Part shown: positions 32,177 through 39,942 of the stretch, piece by piece | Layout of the letters: the number at the start of each line of letters is the position of its first letter | Numbering within the stretch: the first letter of the stretch is position 1 | DNA from: Hyphomonadaceae bacterium UBA2389 | GTDB taxonomy: Bacteria; Pseudomonadota; Alphaproteobacteria; Caulobacterales; Aquidulcibacteraceae | Length of the DNA stretch: 40,902 nucleotides | Assembly: GCA_002343395.1 (NCBI GenBank) | Contig: DDSN01000061.1 | Coordinates: 1-40,902 of the forward strand | Direction: 5' to 3' | The notes under the pieces: generated by a model | Told to the model about the DNA's origin: nothing | The model's database searches: none | What the model saw: only the letters and a program-made list of their open reading frames with translations | Translations under genes and position numbers: made by a program

Positions 32177-32526
32177 CAGCCGCGCTCACGGGGGAACGCG
32201 CGGAACAAGGGACAAGCGCTATCGGTCCAGCCGTCGACCAACGCGTAGTCGGCGAGCTCTGGGTCCGTTCCGCCGTTTCTCGCCTGCACGATGAAGTCCC
32301 ACTCTTCGCGATCAATGAGCGCGAACTTCCGGAGCCCAGAGGCTGTCATGTAGAAACACAATCGCCCGACCGGAGGCTCCGTCGCTCCAGTGGTTGGATC
32401 GAACGCAATGCCATCGGCGTCCGACATCATGTACAGATCCTCAAACACGAGCACGCCCGTTCGTGTCGCGAACCATGCCGCCCACAGCGCCAGACAAGCC
32501 AAGAGTACGTAAACGAGCCCGCGCAT
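32176..32526 (-). CDS. Small membrane-anchored protein, function unknown
   Basis: 116-aa protein with one N-terminal transmembrane segment (about residues 3-20, YVLLACLALWAAWFATRTG) and a short extracytoplasmic or cytoplasmic domain (DREEWDFIVQARNGGTDPELADYALVDGWTDSACPLF) with paired Cys residues. No known domain recognised. TGATG overlaps link it to the lysozyme-inhibitor gene before it and the methyltransferase gene after it. Confidence 0.68.
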   Translation of the reverse strand: MRGLVYVLLACLALWAAWFATRTGVLVFEDLYMMSDADGIAFDPTTGATEPPVGRLCFYMTASGLRKFALIDREEWDFIVQARNGGTDPELADYALVDGWTDSACPLFRAFPRERG

Positions 32527-32819
32527 CAGCGCCGGCAGTTCTCATACGGCCCGCCGCGCGCGCCGGTCAGCGTGGCTTCGCCGCCGCGTTCCCAGTATTC
32601 CACCGCGCCATTGGAATAGCGCGCGCCGGACGCCGCCTGCACGTGGGGCAGGGCGTACACTTGCCCGCCGGCAAACACTTCCGCCGAGCCATTGTTCTTG
32701 ATCCGCGCCGAGAACGCCGCGCCGCCGTCGCAGCGCCAATCCATGCGGTTGCCGATCGTTCCTGTCGATGCGCAGGCGGAGAGCGCGAGCAGCGCCGCGG
32801 CGATTGCGAGTTTCTTCAT
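32526..32819 (-). CDS. MliC-like lysozyme inhibitor lipoprotein
   Basis: 97-aa predicted lipoprotein: signal with lipobox LSAC (Cys about residue 16), then an MliC-type eight-stranded beta domain with WRCDGGAAFSARIKNNGSAEV, VYALPHVQAASGARYSNG and WERGGEATLTG, ending in ENCRR. The two cysteines W-x-C and N-C match the family disulfide. MliC inhibits C-type lysozymes at the outer membrane. ATG 32819 is chosen; ATG 32846 would add nine residues before the signal. It starts 4 bases after the isoaspartyl-peptidase stop. Confidence 0.78.
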   Translation of the reverse strand: MKKLAIAAALLALSACASTGTIGNRMDWRCDGGAAFSARIKNNGSAEVFAGGQVYALPHVQAASGARYSNGAVEYWERGGEATLTGARGGPYENCRR

Positions 32820-32823
32820 TGTG

Positions 32824-33681
32824 TCACCTAAAAGTTTTGACTTCACGCCGGCCGGAAGAGGTAGCGATGCCCCGCTTCATACCTTCGCTGGCGAACGGCG
32901 CGGCGACATTTCCGTTTCTGTCCACCGCGATCAAGCCGCCATAGCCGCCCAGCTGGCGTACGTCCTCGATCACGGCGTTCGCCGCGTCCTCCAGGCGCGC
33001 GCCCGCGTAAGCGATGCGCGCCGACACGTCCGCGGCCGCGTTCACGCGCATGAAGTATTCGCCGAGACCCGTGCAGGAGACAGCCGCGCGTTCGTCCGCC
33101 CAACAGCCGGCGCCGATGATCGGGGTGTCGCCGACGCGCCCCGGCAGCTTGCCTTGCAGGCCGCCGGTCGATGTCGCGGCCGCGAGCCTGCCCTGTACGT
33201 CGCGCGCGACCGCGCCGATGGTGCCGGTTTGCGCGCTGGCCGCGCCGCTCTCGGCGGCGACGTAATAGCTGTGCGGGTCCTCCACGCGCGGGAAGTCGCG
33301 CGTGCGCGCGAACGCCTCCGCGCCGGCGCCGACGAGCAGCACATGCGTGGTGTGCTCCATCACCCCGCGCGCCACCCGCACCGGCGAGAGAAACCCGCGC
33401 AGCGCCGCCACCGCGCCCGCGCGCCGCGTCGCGCCGTCCATCAGCGAGGCGTCGAGTTCGACATCGCCGGCCGCGTTCGGGGCCGATCCCTTGCCGGCCT
33501 GGTGCAGTCCGCACGCCTCCAACGCTTCGGCCATCGCGGTCACCACATCGAGCGCGCTGTCCCCGCGCGTCAACATCGCCGCGCCTTCTTCGAGCAGCGC
33601 GGCCATGTGATCTTCTTCATGCTTGTAGACGCGCGCCGCGATGGCCCCGGCGCCGCCATGGAGTGCGAGGGTCCAAGTCAT
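32824..33681 (-). CDS. Isoaspartyl peptidase/L-asparaginase (Ntn hydrolase)
   Basis: 285-aa N-terminal nucleophile amidohydrolase cleaving beta-aspartyl peptides and L-asparagine. Opens with WTLALHGGAG; the autocleavage site is G153-T154 in QTGTIGAVARD, giving a catalytic Thr at the new N-terminus of the beta subunit. ATSTGGLQGKLPGRVGDTPIIGAGCWAD is diagnostic. Length fits. ATG 33681 is the start; the frame to 33795 passes through non-coding repeat sequence. It heads the minus-strand run 33681-31306. Confidence 0.93.
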   Translation of the reverse strand: MTWTLALHGGAGAIAARVYKHEEDHMAALLEEGAAMLTRGDSALDVVTAMAEALEACGLHQAGKGSAPNAAGDVELDASLMDGATRRAGAVAALRGFLSPVRVARGVMEHTTHVLLVGAGAEAFARTRDFPRVEDPHSYYVAAESGAASAQTGTIGAVARDVQGRLAAATSTGGLQGKLPGRVGDTPIIGAGCWADERAAVSCTGLGEYFMRVNAAADVSARIAYAGARLEDAANAVIEDVRQLGGYGGLIAVDRNGNVAAPFASEGMKRGIATSSGRREVKTFR

Positions 33682-33704
33682 GAGGAAACAACGGCGCTGT
33701 CTGA

Positions 33705-33859
33705 ACGCTCTCCCCCTAGAGGGGGGAGGGGCCAGGGGTGGGGGTGATCGAAGGCTGCGCGGAGGGCGAAGCGCGCCAGAAGGCGCACGCTCCAAGCATG
33801 TTCAGGCTGTGCTTCACCCCACCCCCTGACCCCCTCCCCCTCTAGGGGAGGGGGAGCGT
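33705..33859. repeat. Pair of ~43-46-base inverted repeats flanking a 66-base spacer
   Basis: Arm 1 (33705-33747) begins ACGCTC, has CCCCTAGAGGGG and ends TGGGGGTGA; arm 2 (33814-33859), reversed, begins ACGCTC, has CCCCTAGAGGGGG and ends GGGGTGA. The arms match with short gaps. Each arm also contains its own small palindrome around CTAG. It resembles REP-type or degenerate inverted-repeat intergenic elements of Caulobacterales. Confidence 0.75.
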
Positions 33860-33908
33860 TGCGCTAAGATTCTCGTGTGTGCGCAGCGCTGCAGCTGATC
33901 CTCAATCG

Positions 33909-34003
33909 CCCCCTCTCCCTCCTTTGGGAGGGGTCCGGCGCGTTCCCGTGAAGCGGGAGCGATTGCACTGCAATCGCAGCGCCGGACGGTTGGGGTGAGG
34001 GTG
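33909..34003. repeat. Cloverleaf-like palindromic element
   Basis: An outer stem TCCGGCGC (33934-33941) with GCGCCGGA (33979-33986) encloses two hairpins: TCCCG/CGGGA (33944-33958) and GCGATTGC/GCAATCGC (33959-33977). Flanking C-rich and G-rich tracts (33909-33933 and 33987-34003) can extend the outer pairing. Confidence 0.7.
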
Positions 34004-34078
34004 GAGTGCTATCGTCCGCAAACCTTGCGCTCGCCGTGCACTCAACCATCAACCGAATTGCGCCGCCCCCTCACCCTG

Positions 34079-34106
34079 CCCTCTCCCCCAAAATTGGGGG
34101 AGAGGG
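34079..34106. repeat. Perfect 11-bp palindrome
   Basis: CCCTCTCCCCC and GGGGGAGAGGG flank AAAATT. It sits in the same C/G-tract style as the two elements upstream and looks like another member of that repeat group. Confidence 0.75.
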
Positions 34107-34124
34107 TTCGCGCGCAGAAACACG

Positions 34125-34150
34125 AAGGCCGCTCCGAAAGGGGCGGCCTT
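34125..34150 (-). terminator. Rho-independent terminator of the membrane protein gene
   Basis: Stem AAGGCCGCTCC with GGGGCGGCCTT (one G·U) and a GAAA tetraloop on the plus strand; read on the minus strand it is followed by CGTGTTTCTG. It overlaps the stop codon at 34149-34151. Confidence 0.75.
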
Positions 34151-34979
34151 ATTGTTGCGCACTCGGTTTGGGACGTTCATCACGCACGACGCAACGCCAC
34201 GCCTCACACTCGATGCCCCACCAAAAGCGTTCTCTCACGGCACGATCAAGGTGATCGACCGTTTCCCAGGGGACGAATGTAGCCCGCCCATCATGGAGCG
34301 CCAGAAGACCTCTTTCATAAAGGCGCAATACGCGCACAGAGCGTTGATGCTGGTCGATGGCAACGCTCGCGAGGGGGGTCGTTTGTGCAGTCAAGGAACT
34401 AACGCCCTTCGACCAACCAAACCCCAGAACCAAGATCGCAATCGCAGGTGCAAAGACCGCGAGCAAACCATGGCGCACGCTCATTCGCCCACCCACACCT
34501 GGATGACGAATGGCCCAGCTTGCGATCCAGAGCCAACCTACGGCGACCAGCACTGCAAAAATGCTGACCGCGATCTCTCCAACCGACACAAGTATGAACA
34601 CGATCATGCCAGCCATCATCACTTTGGGGCCATGATCCAGAACCCACACAAAGATCCCGAGACAGCCCTTTGCAGGCGGCAATGGGTCTCTTGGCTTTTC
34701 CTGGGCGCGCAAACGGTCATCAACCAGCCCAACCGGTAAGCGGAGACCAAAGCCAAGTGCAAAGTATGGAAGCCAACTCAGCGCGTTCTTTGTGAAGTCC
34801 GCGAGCGTGATTGGTAAGTCTCCAAGCGACAGGCTGAGTGCCGCAAGAAACGCCATTTCATACACCACGCTCACGACGAAGGTAGTCGCAATTGCGGCAG
34901 TTACTATTGCGCCAACATCATCAAAATGCAGACGATCCGGGCGAGCGCGATTTTGTGCGGCTTCCGTCATCAAATTCAC
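34149..34979 (-). CDS. Polytopic membrane protein, function unknown
   Basis: 276-aa inner-membrane protein with about five hydrophobic segments (roughly 22-50, 60-80, 108-128, 130-150, 165-185) and a C-terminal soluble part: VRVLRLYERGLLALHDGRATFVPWETVDHLDRAVRERFWWGIEC. That C-terminal stretch looks like a small, PH-like or DUF-like domain that may sense or bind something at the membrane, but I cannot name it. Base composition is less GC-rich than the neighbouring genes, so it may be acquired. It ends in its own terminator. Confidence 0.72.
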   Translation of the reverse strand: MNLMTEAAQNRARPDRLHFDDVGAIVTAAIATTFVVSVVYEMAFLAALSLSLGDLPITLADFTKNALSWLPYFALGFGLRLPVGLVDDRLRAQEKPRDPLPPAKGCLGIFVWVLDHGPKVMMAGMIVFILVSVGEIAVSIFAVLVAVGWLWIASWAIRHPGVGGRMSVRHGLLAVFAPAIAILVLGFGWSKGVSSLTAQTTPLASVAIDQHQRSVRVLRLYERGLLALHDGRATFVPWETVDHLDRAVRERFWWGIECEAWRCVVRDERPKPSAQQ

Positions 34980-35084
34980 ATGCAGATCGATTCGCGCACA
35001 GGTGTCCAGTCATCCGCCGTTACATGACGTTAGGCGTGTCGATTTCAGCACCGGCGCCAACACCTCAGGCACCGATCCGAGCGG

Positions 35085-35627
35085 CTAGTCTGGCACATAC
35101 CTCAACTTCACCGCTCCCTCCCCGATCCGCTCGCTTCCCACCAGCCGCAGCTTTGGCGTGACGCCCGCGAAGAACGGCGCGCCGTGGCCGAGCACGACCG
35201 GATGCAGGAAGATGTGAACTTCATCGATCAGCCCAAGCTTGCTTAAGCTCGCCGCAAGCTTCGGACCGCCCACTTCGATCTCGCCATCGACTTCAGATTT
35301 TAGTTTGCGCGCCGACGCTTCCAAATCATCGCCGAGCAAAGTCGCGTTCGGGCCGACCCCCGTCAGCGAGCGCGACACCACCCATTTCGGCATACGCCTC
35401 CACGCCTGCGCGAAGGCACGCAAATCGCCCTCGACCTGAGGCTCGCCAGCCCATTCGTCGCCGTCCCAATAGCGCATCAAGTCGTACAAGCCGCGCCCGT
35501 ACAGCGCGCCGGCGCGGGTGCGCGTCTGCTCGATGAAGTACTGAAACAGCGCCGGCTCGGGCGCGAAGCGGTCGTGATCGACATAGCCGTCGAGCGACAT
35601 GTTCATTCCAAAGATGAGCTTGGCCAT
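35085..35627 (-). CDS. RibD C-terminal/dihydrofolate-reductase-like family protein
   Basis: 180-aa NADPH-dependent reductase-like protein of the RibD C-terminal domain family: KLIFGMNMSLDGYVDHD at the N-terminus, GRGLYDLMRYW, and GEIEVGGPKLAASLSKLGLIDEVHIFLHPVVLGHGAPFF. Most family members have no known substrate and are not true folate or riboflavin enzymes. It is divergent from the PAP2 phosphatase gene 130 bases away. Confidence 0.9.
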   Translation of the reverse strand: MAKLIFGMNMSLDGYVDHDRFAPEPALFQYFIEQTRTRAGALYGRGLYDLMRYWDGDEWAGEPQVEGDLRAFAQAWRRMPKWVVSRSLTGVGPNATLLGDDLEASARKLKSEVDGEIEVGGPKLAASLSKLGLIDEVHIFLHPVVLGHGAPFFAGVTPKLRLVGSERIGEGAVKLRYVPD

Positions 35628-35757
35628 GCGAATCTTTCTTGCAGGAACTGGATTTGCCGCGGATCAACAAGGCGATGGCATTCAAGATCGCACGAAAGCG
35701 CTTGACTTAACAGCCGCGCGCGCACGACAGCGGAGCGACGGCATTTCAGGAGCGCGC

Positions 35758-36456
35758 ATGTTGAACAGGACTCACTTCAAAGCGCTGGCGGTCGCCGCCG
35801 CGTTGCTTGTTTGCGCTTGCTCCACGCTGCAAAACGCCGCGCTGCCGATTGCGGCGGCGCTAACGCCCTCGGTCGAGGCCGGCGAAATCGTTGCAGGCCC
35901 GCCATCGGCGGATGTGGCAGCGGCGGAAATGCGCGTCGTGCGCGGCCCGTGGAACGAAGCGCGCGTAGCGCAGGCGCGTTACGATGATCAGTTCGATCCG
36001 TTCATCGCCTTCGCGCCAGTGATGGGCGCGGGCTTCACGGCTGAGAATTTTCCGAACACCGCCGAAGCGCTCCGGCGCGTGCGCACGCCGCTCGGCGCGG
36101 CCGTGCTCGTCGCCAAGAACCGGTTCGGACGTGATCGGCCGTTCGTAGTGGACGCAACCATCACCCCCTGCATCGAAGCGAGCGACAGCCTGCGCGCAAG
36201 CGGCGCCTATCCGTCGGGACACGCCGCGTTCGGCTGGGCGTGGGCGCTGGTGTTGGCGGAGCTCAACCCCGACCGGGCGGACGCCATTCTGGCGCGTGGT
36301 CGCGAGTATGGCGACAGCCGCGTCGTGTGCGGCGTTCATTATCCGAGCGATGTCGAAGCCGGGCGAACCGTGGCCGCCGCCGCGCTGGCGCGTCTGCACG
36401 CCGACCCGGATTTCAGAGCCGCGCTCGACGCCGCGCGCGCGGAGTGGCGGCGCTAG
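35758..36456 (+). CDS. PAP2-superfamily acid phosphatase lipoprotein
   Basis: 232-aa class A-like acid phosphatase, probably lipidated (lipobox LLVCAC, Cys21). The vanadium-chloroperoxidase/PAP2 phosphatase signature is complete: KNRFGRDRP (K120 to R127-P128), PSGHAAF (152-158, catalytic His155), and SRVVCGVHYPSD (S187-R188 to H194 and D198). It hydrolyses phosphate monoesters outside the cytoplasm. ATG 35758 follows CAGGAG; the frame open from 35599 lies in another gene's leader. The stop overlaps the convergent epimerase gene by 4 bases. Confidence 0.92.
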   Translation: MLNRTHFKALAVAAALLVCACSTLQNAALPIAAALTPSVEAGEIVAGPPSADVAAAEMRVVRGPWNEARVAQARYDDQFDPFIAFAPVMGAGFTAENFPNTAEALRRVRTPLGAAVLVAKNRFGRDRPFVVDATITPCIEASDSLRASGAYPSGHAAFGWAWALVLAELNPDRADAILARGREYGDSRVVCGVHYPSDVEAGRTVAAAALARLHADPDFRAALDAARAEWRR

Positions 36457-37502
36457 CCGCGAGCCGCAGCCTGCTTGAGCAAGCCGAGCGCCAGCATGCT
36501 TTCCGCCGAGGCGACAACCGCCTCCTCATTCGAGCGCGGCGCCCAGCCAAGCATGCTGCGCGCCTTCTCGTTCGACGAATTCTTGTACTTGCCAAGTTCT
36601 GGGACGATCTGCGCGACCGCAGCGTCGCCAAGCGCAACCAGGCGCACCAGCCAATTCGGCAACTCGCCCGTCGGCACGCGGTTGGCCGCCGCGCCGAGCC
36701 TGCGTTTGAGCATCTGCGCGATATCCTTCACCCAGACATGATCTTCCGCGACCGCCAGGAAGCGCTCCCCCTTGGCGGCGGGATTTGTCATGGCGCGAAT
36801 GTGCAGGTCGGCGACATCGCGAACATCGACAAGCCCGAAACTCATGCGCGGGCAACCCGGCATCGCGCCATCCATCAACCGTTGCACCAGGAGAATCGAG
36901 GTGGAGTAATCCGCGCCAAGAACTGGTCCGAAGACGCCGACCGGGTTCACAACGGAAAGTTCGAGCGTACCGCCCTCACGCGCAATGAAATCCCATGCCG
37001 CGCGCTCCGCGAGCGTCTTCGATTTGACGTACGCGCGCACGTCGTCGCCGTTCGGGTCTGTCCAATCGGCCTCGGTGTAAGGCGATGTCCTCGGTTTCTG
37101 GCCGTACCCAATCGCGGCGAACGAGGATGTCATGACAACACGCTTGACGCCTGCGTCGCGGGCGGCCCGCAACACCCGTAAGGCGCCCTCGCGCGCGGGC
37201 ACGATGATCTCATTCTCATCCTTCGGCGCGGCGGGCGGAAACGGCGACGCGACGTGAAGCACGAAGGCGCACCCAGCGGCGGCGGCTGGCCAGCCCGCTT
37301 CGGATGTGAGGTCCGCCGCCGCGAAGGTGAGCGCATCGCCGGGGTCGGCGCCGCCGTGCCTCAGCATGGCGCGCACATCGCCCTCGCGCGAGAGCGACCG
37401 CACCGTGGTTCGCACCTGATAACCCGCCGCCAGCAACTGCAAAATGCAGTGCGCGCCAATAAAGCCGGAGCCGCCCGTTACGAGCACCAGTTCACCTGCC
37501 AT
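36453..37502 (-). CDS. NAD(P)-dependent epimerase/dehydratase (extended SDR, dihydroflavonol-reductase-like)
   Basis: 349-aa Rossmann enzyme: NAD(P) motif TGGSGFIGAHCILQLL near residue 9-24, VLHVASPFPP, VKRVVMTSSFAAIGYG, and a YVKSKTLAER-like Y-x-x-x-K active-site motif (about residue 159). SDR members with HVASPF and this length act on dihydroflavonol-like, steroid or aldehyde substrates; the real one here is not known. It follows the alpha/beta hydrolase gene on the same strand by 24 bases and is the last of the SCP2-hydrolase-epimerase operon. Confidence 0.9.
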   Translation of the reverse strand: MAGELVLVTGGSGFIGAHCILQLLAAGYQVRTTVRSLSREGDVRAMLRHGGADPGDALTFAAADLTSEAGWPAAAAGCAFVLHVASPFPPAAPKDENEIIVPAREGALRVLRAARDAGVKRVVMTSSFAAIGYGQKPRTSPYTEADWTDPNGDDVRAYVKSKTLAERAAWDFIAREGGTLELSVVNPVGVFGPVLGADYSTSILLVQRLMDGAMPGCPRMSFGLVDVRDVADLHIRAMTNPAAKGERFLAVAEDHVWVKDIAQMLKRRLGAAANRVPTGELPNWLVRLVALGDAAVAQIVPELGKYKNSSNEKARSMLGWAPRSNEEAVVASAESMLALGLLKQAAARG

Positions 37503-37526
37503 TGCGGCCTCCTTGTAGTGCGTCGG

Positions 37527-38462
37527 TTAAGGCGCGGGCGCGGCGCGCGCGGCGAGTTCGTCGAACGCGGCCCAGAATTGGGCGCGCAACTCATCCACTT
37601 CCATCAGGATTTCGTGCTTGGCGCCCGCCACCGTGATGTGTGTTGCGTTCGGCAACTGCGCCGCGACCGCGTCATGACTGGCGTTGTCGACCAATTCCTC
37701 GTCCGACGCGGTCGCCACCAGTATGGGAATGCGCACGTGCGCCAAGGCGCCCGGCTGATGGAATGCCTCGATCGTGTCGGCGGCGGCGGCGACCCAGCCA
37801 ATCGTGGGTCCAGCGAGCGCCAAACGTGGCTCCTCGCTGATCAAATCCTGGCAGCGTGTATGCCGCGGCTTATCGTGGGTGACTGGGTTTCGTTTGAAGG
37901 GTTCGGGTTTCCACTTGCTGCTCACGCTCGGCGCGAAAAAGCCGCCACAGCCAAGGGACGTCATGAAGCGCGCGTAGCGCTTCGCCATCGACGAGAGCCC
38001 CCGAATGCCCCACATGGGCGCTGAAAACGCCGCCGCGTCGAGTTCGACGCGCCGCGTCTGCAGCGCGCGCAAGACGATCCCTCCGCCCATCGAATGCGCC
38101 AAAGCGATGTGCGGTCTCGGCAGCCGATCCGCCAGCCGTTTGAGTGCGGTGGCGAGGTCGTTGACGGGGTCGTCAAAGCTGACGAAATGCCCCTTCTGAC
38201 TGTTCTCCACTTCGCGCCCGGACAAGCCTTGCCCGCGCCAGTCGATGCAGAAAACGGCGAAGCCGCGCGCCTGCAGCTCGCGGATCACCTCAAAGTACTT
38301 TTCGATAAACTCCGTCCGTCCCGGAGCGACGATGACTGAGCCGCGGGGCGCGCCGCGCGCGGGCGCGGTCAGCACCCGCAGCTTCACGCCGCCGCGGCCT
38401 TCAAGCCAATGCTCCTCCGCGCCCTCGGGAATGTCGCCGCCGGGGGCGCTGACGAATGCCAT
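37527..38462 (-). CDS. Alpha/beta hydrolase (monoacylglycerol lipase/lysophospholipase-like)
   Basis: 311-aa serine hydrolase of the Hydrolase_4 type. Nucleophile elbow G-x-S-x-G is LAHSMGGG (Ser about residue 124), with IDWRGQGLSGR before it, the late Asp in VATASDEELVDN and His in VAGAKHEILME completing the triad. The opening GVKLRVLTAPARG and SVIVAPGRTEFIEKY are typical. Likely substrate is a lysophospholipid or monoacylglycerol. It lies between the SCP2 gene (14 bases upstream) and the epimerase gene, so a lipid-modification context is suggested. Confidence 0.9.
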   Translation of the reverse strand: MAFVSAPGGDIPEGAEEHWLEGRGGVKLRVLTAPARGAPRGSVIVAPGRTEFIEKYFEVIRELQARGFAVFCIDWRGQGLSGREVENSQKGHFVSFDDPVNDLATALKRLADRLPRPHIALAHSMGGGIVLRALQTRRVELDAAAFSAPMWGIRGLSSMAKRYARFMTSLGCGGFFAPSVSSKWKPEPFKRNPVTHDKPRHTRCQDLISEEPRLALAGPTIGWVAAAADTIEAFHQPGALAHVRIPILVATASDEELVDNASHDAVAAQLPNATHITVAGAKHEILMEVDELRAQFWAAFDELAARAAPAP

Positions 38463-38476
38463 CGCGGCCTACTCGC

Positions 38477-38776
38477 TCAGCCCCGGAGCTTCGCCATCAC
38501 GCTTTGCAGCTGCATCGCGACGCCCATGTCGCCCTCGACTTTCAGCTTGCCTTGCATGAACGCCGCAGTCGCGTCGAGCGCGCCTTGCGCCATCGACACG
38601 AAGTCATCGAGCTTGATCTTGATCGTTGTGTCGGCGGCCGCATCCTCGGTCGACACTTTGCCAGCAGCGCCATCAAGGAAAATCTTACCCGCGTCGCCAA
38701 AGTCGAACTTCACCTTTTTGCCGGGAACCGTCACGCCGGCGCTCTGGAAGCGGTTGAGGATCTCATCATACGTCAT
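38477..38776 (-). CDS. SCP2 sterol-binding domain protein
   Basis: 99-aa single SCP2 domain: KVKFDFGDAGKIFLDGAAGKVSTEDAAADTTIKIKLDDFVSMAQGALDATAAFMQGKLKVEGDM. SCP2 proteins bind lipids or fatty-acyl groups in a hydrophobic tunnel. It is the first gene of an operon with the alpha/beta hydrolase and epimerase, which supports lipid metabolism for the unit. Confidence 0.93.
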   Translation of the reverse strand: MTYDEILNRFQSAGVTVPGKKVKFDFGDAGKIFLDGAAGKVSTEDAAADTTIKIKLDDFVSMAQGALDATAAFMQGKLKVEGDMGVAMQLQSVMAKLRG

Positions 38777-38854
38777 GACTTTTCTCCGACTGTTGGTCGC
38801 CCCTTACACACCAGCGCGCGCGGATCGGCAAGAGCGCCAAGCGCCCAACAGCCA

Positions 38855-39739
38855 TTATGGAGACGGCGCGGCGGGCGCCGTGGGGGCAAGGCCAGAGGGC
38901 TTGCGAAACTTCAGCGTCATTCGGTCGCTTTCGCCGATCGCCTCATAGGGCGCGGTGTTGAATGATGGGTCGTCGGGCTGCCCCAACGGCGCGCTCCGCA
39001 AGGTCGGCGGGAGGGTCCACACGCCAAAAGGGTGGTCGCGCGTATCACGTGGGTTGGCGTTGATGTCGCTGGCGGCGACAAACTCGAACCCCGCCTCTTC
39101 CGCCAAGGCCCGAACATATGCTTCCTGCACATAGCCGGCGCCGGCGACCGGGTCCTGTAGTCCTGTTGACGACGCACGATGTTGTTCGAGGCCGAATGCG
39201 CCACCCGGTTTCAACGCGGCGAGCACATCACGGAACACACGCTCCGCGATCCCCTCCGCCATGAGGGTGTGCACGCAGTTCGCCATGATCGCCAAGTCGA
39301 CGCTGTTGGGGGGCGCGATCGGTCGATCAGCCGCGCCCGCGACCGTCCGCGCGATGTCGCCATAGACCAAGCGATCGCGCATGAACCGCGCCTCCCACAA
39401 CGCAAGCGTCTCGCGACGCGCTAGCGAGGAATTTCCTTGGTCGAATCCAGCCGCGATCAGGCGCCCGCCATTCGCGGCGAGATAAGGCGCAAGGATGGAT
39501 GTGTACCATCCCAGGCCAGGCAACACCTCAAGAACGGTCATGTCGCCCTCCAAACCCCAAAACAACAGCGTCTGGAGAGGATGACGATCGCCGTCGCGTT
39601 CGGGCTCCATGCGCCAAGGCCCCGCCAGCGCCCACGCGAGCGACCCTGCGGGGGGCGCATCGACGCTGCTGCGGCGCCCGCACCCAGCCAAGCCGGCGCC
39701 AAGGAGAGCCAAGGCAGTTCTGCGCGGAATACCAATCAT
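38855..39739 (-). CDS. Exported class I methyltransferase-like lipoprotein
   Basis: 294-aa protein with an N-terminal twin-arginine-like start and lipobox (MIGIPRRTALALLGAGLAGC, Cys20), then a Rossmann methyltransferase fold: VLEVLPGLGWYTSILAPYL (motif I, D/E-V-x-P-G-x-G), DLAIMANCVHTLM and VLAALKPGGAFGLEQHR. The presence of an export signal on a SAM-binding fold is puzzling because SAM is cytoplasmic. It resembles annotated periplasmic methyltransferase-like proteins whose activity is unproven. It is divergent from hsp20. Confidence 0.82.
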   Translation of the reverse strand: MIGIPRRTALALLGAGLAGCGRRSSVDAPPAGSLAWALAGPWRMEPERDGDRHPLQTLLFWGLEGDMTVLEVLPGLGWYTSILAPYLAANGGRLIAAGFDQGNSSLARRETLALWEARFMRDRLVYGDIARTVAGAADRPIAPPNSVDLAIMANCVHTLMAEGIAERVFRDVLAALKPGGAFGLEQHRASSTGLQDPVAGAGYVQEAYVRALAEEAGFEFVAASDINANPRDTRDHPFGVWTLPPTLRSAPLGQPDDPSFNTAPYEAIGESDRMTLKFRKPSGLAPTAPAAPSP

Positions 39740-39812
39740 GATCGGCTCGCTAAACGCTAAGCGTTCACATTGTCAAAACACGTTCGCCGCTTGCGGTGAT
39801 GCCCCCCTCGCC

Positions 39813-39840
39813 CTTGAACCCTGACGCCGCGCTCCCATCT
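39813..39840 (+). promoter_or_regulatory. Heat-shock (sigma-32/RpoH) type promoter of hsp20
   Basis: CTTGAA (39813-39818) and CCCATCT (39834-39840), 15 bases apart, match the RpoH consensus CTTGAAA-N13-16-CCCCATNT. Transcription is predicted to begin near 39847, where the first hairpin of the ROSE-like leader begins. Confidence 0.78.
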
Positions 39841-39846
39841 CCTGCT

Positions 39847-39942
39847 CATGCGGTGCCCTTGGGGCCGCATGCGCCGATCGCTTCGGGATCGGCGGAAAAT
39901 CCGCCCTTTGGGCGTTGTTTGTCGCTTTAGGAGGACAACCAC
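39847..39942 (+). promoter_or_regulatory. ROSE-like RNA thermometer in the hsp20 leader
   Basis: Four hairpins run up to the start codon. 1: CATGCGG/CCGCATG (39847-39871). 2: CGCCGATC/GATCGGCG (39872-39894) around a CUUCGG cap. 3: CGCCC/GGGCG with a TTT loop (39902-39914). 4: TTGTC (39919-39923) pairs with GACAA (39934-39938), with a bulged G39924 and CT pairing AG, closing over the AGGAGG ribosome site at 39929-39934. The U-C-G-C-U before the ribosome site matches the ROSE UYGCU signature with its bulged G. At low temperature the Shine-Dalgarno is paired; warming opens it. Confidence 0.82.

Larger units (their letters stand above)
33682..34148. other. Non-coding, repeat-rich block
   Basis: 467 bases without a credible gene, containing the inverted-repeat pair, the cloverleaf-like element and the perfect 11-bp palindrome listed separately, plus part of the terminator of the downstream minus-strand gene. 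Short frames here are shadows of repeat sequence. Confidence 0.7.

Noticed and set aside
33700..34110. Possible CRISPR array
   Set aside because: The repeats differ from each other, are palindromic, and lack regular spacing or equal spacers; no cas genes are present.
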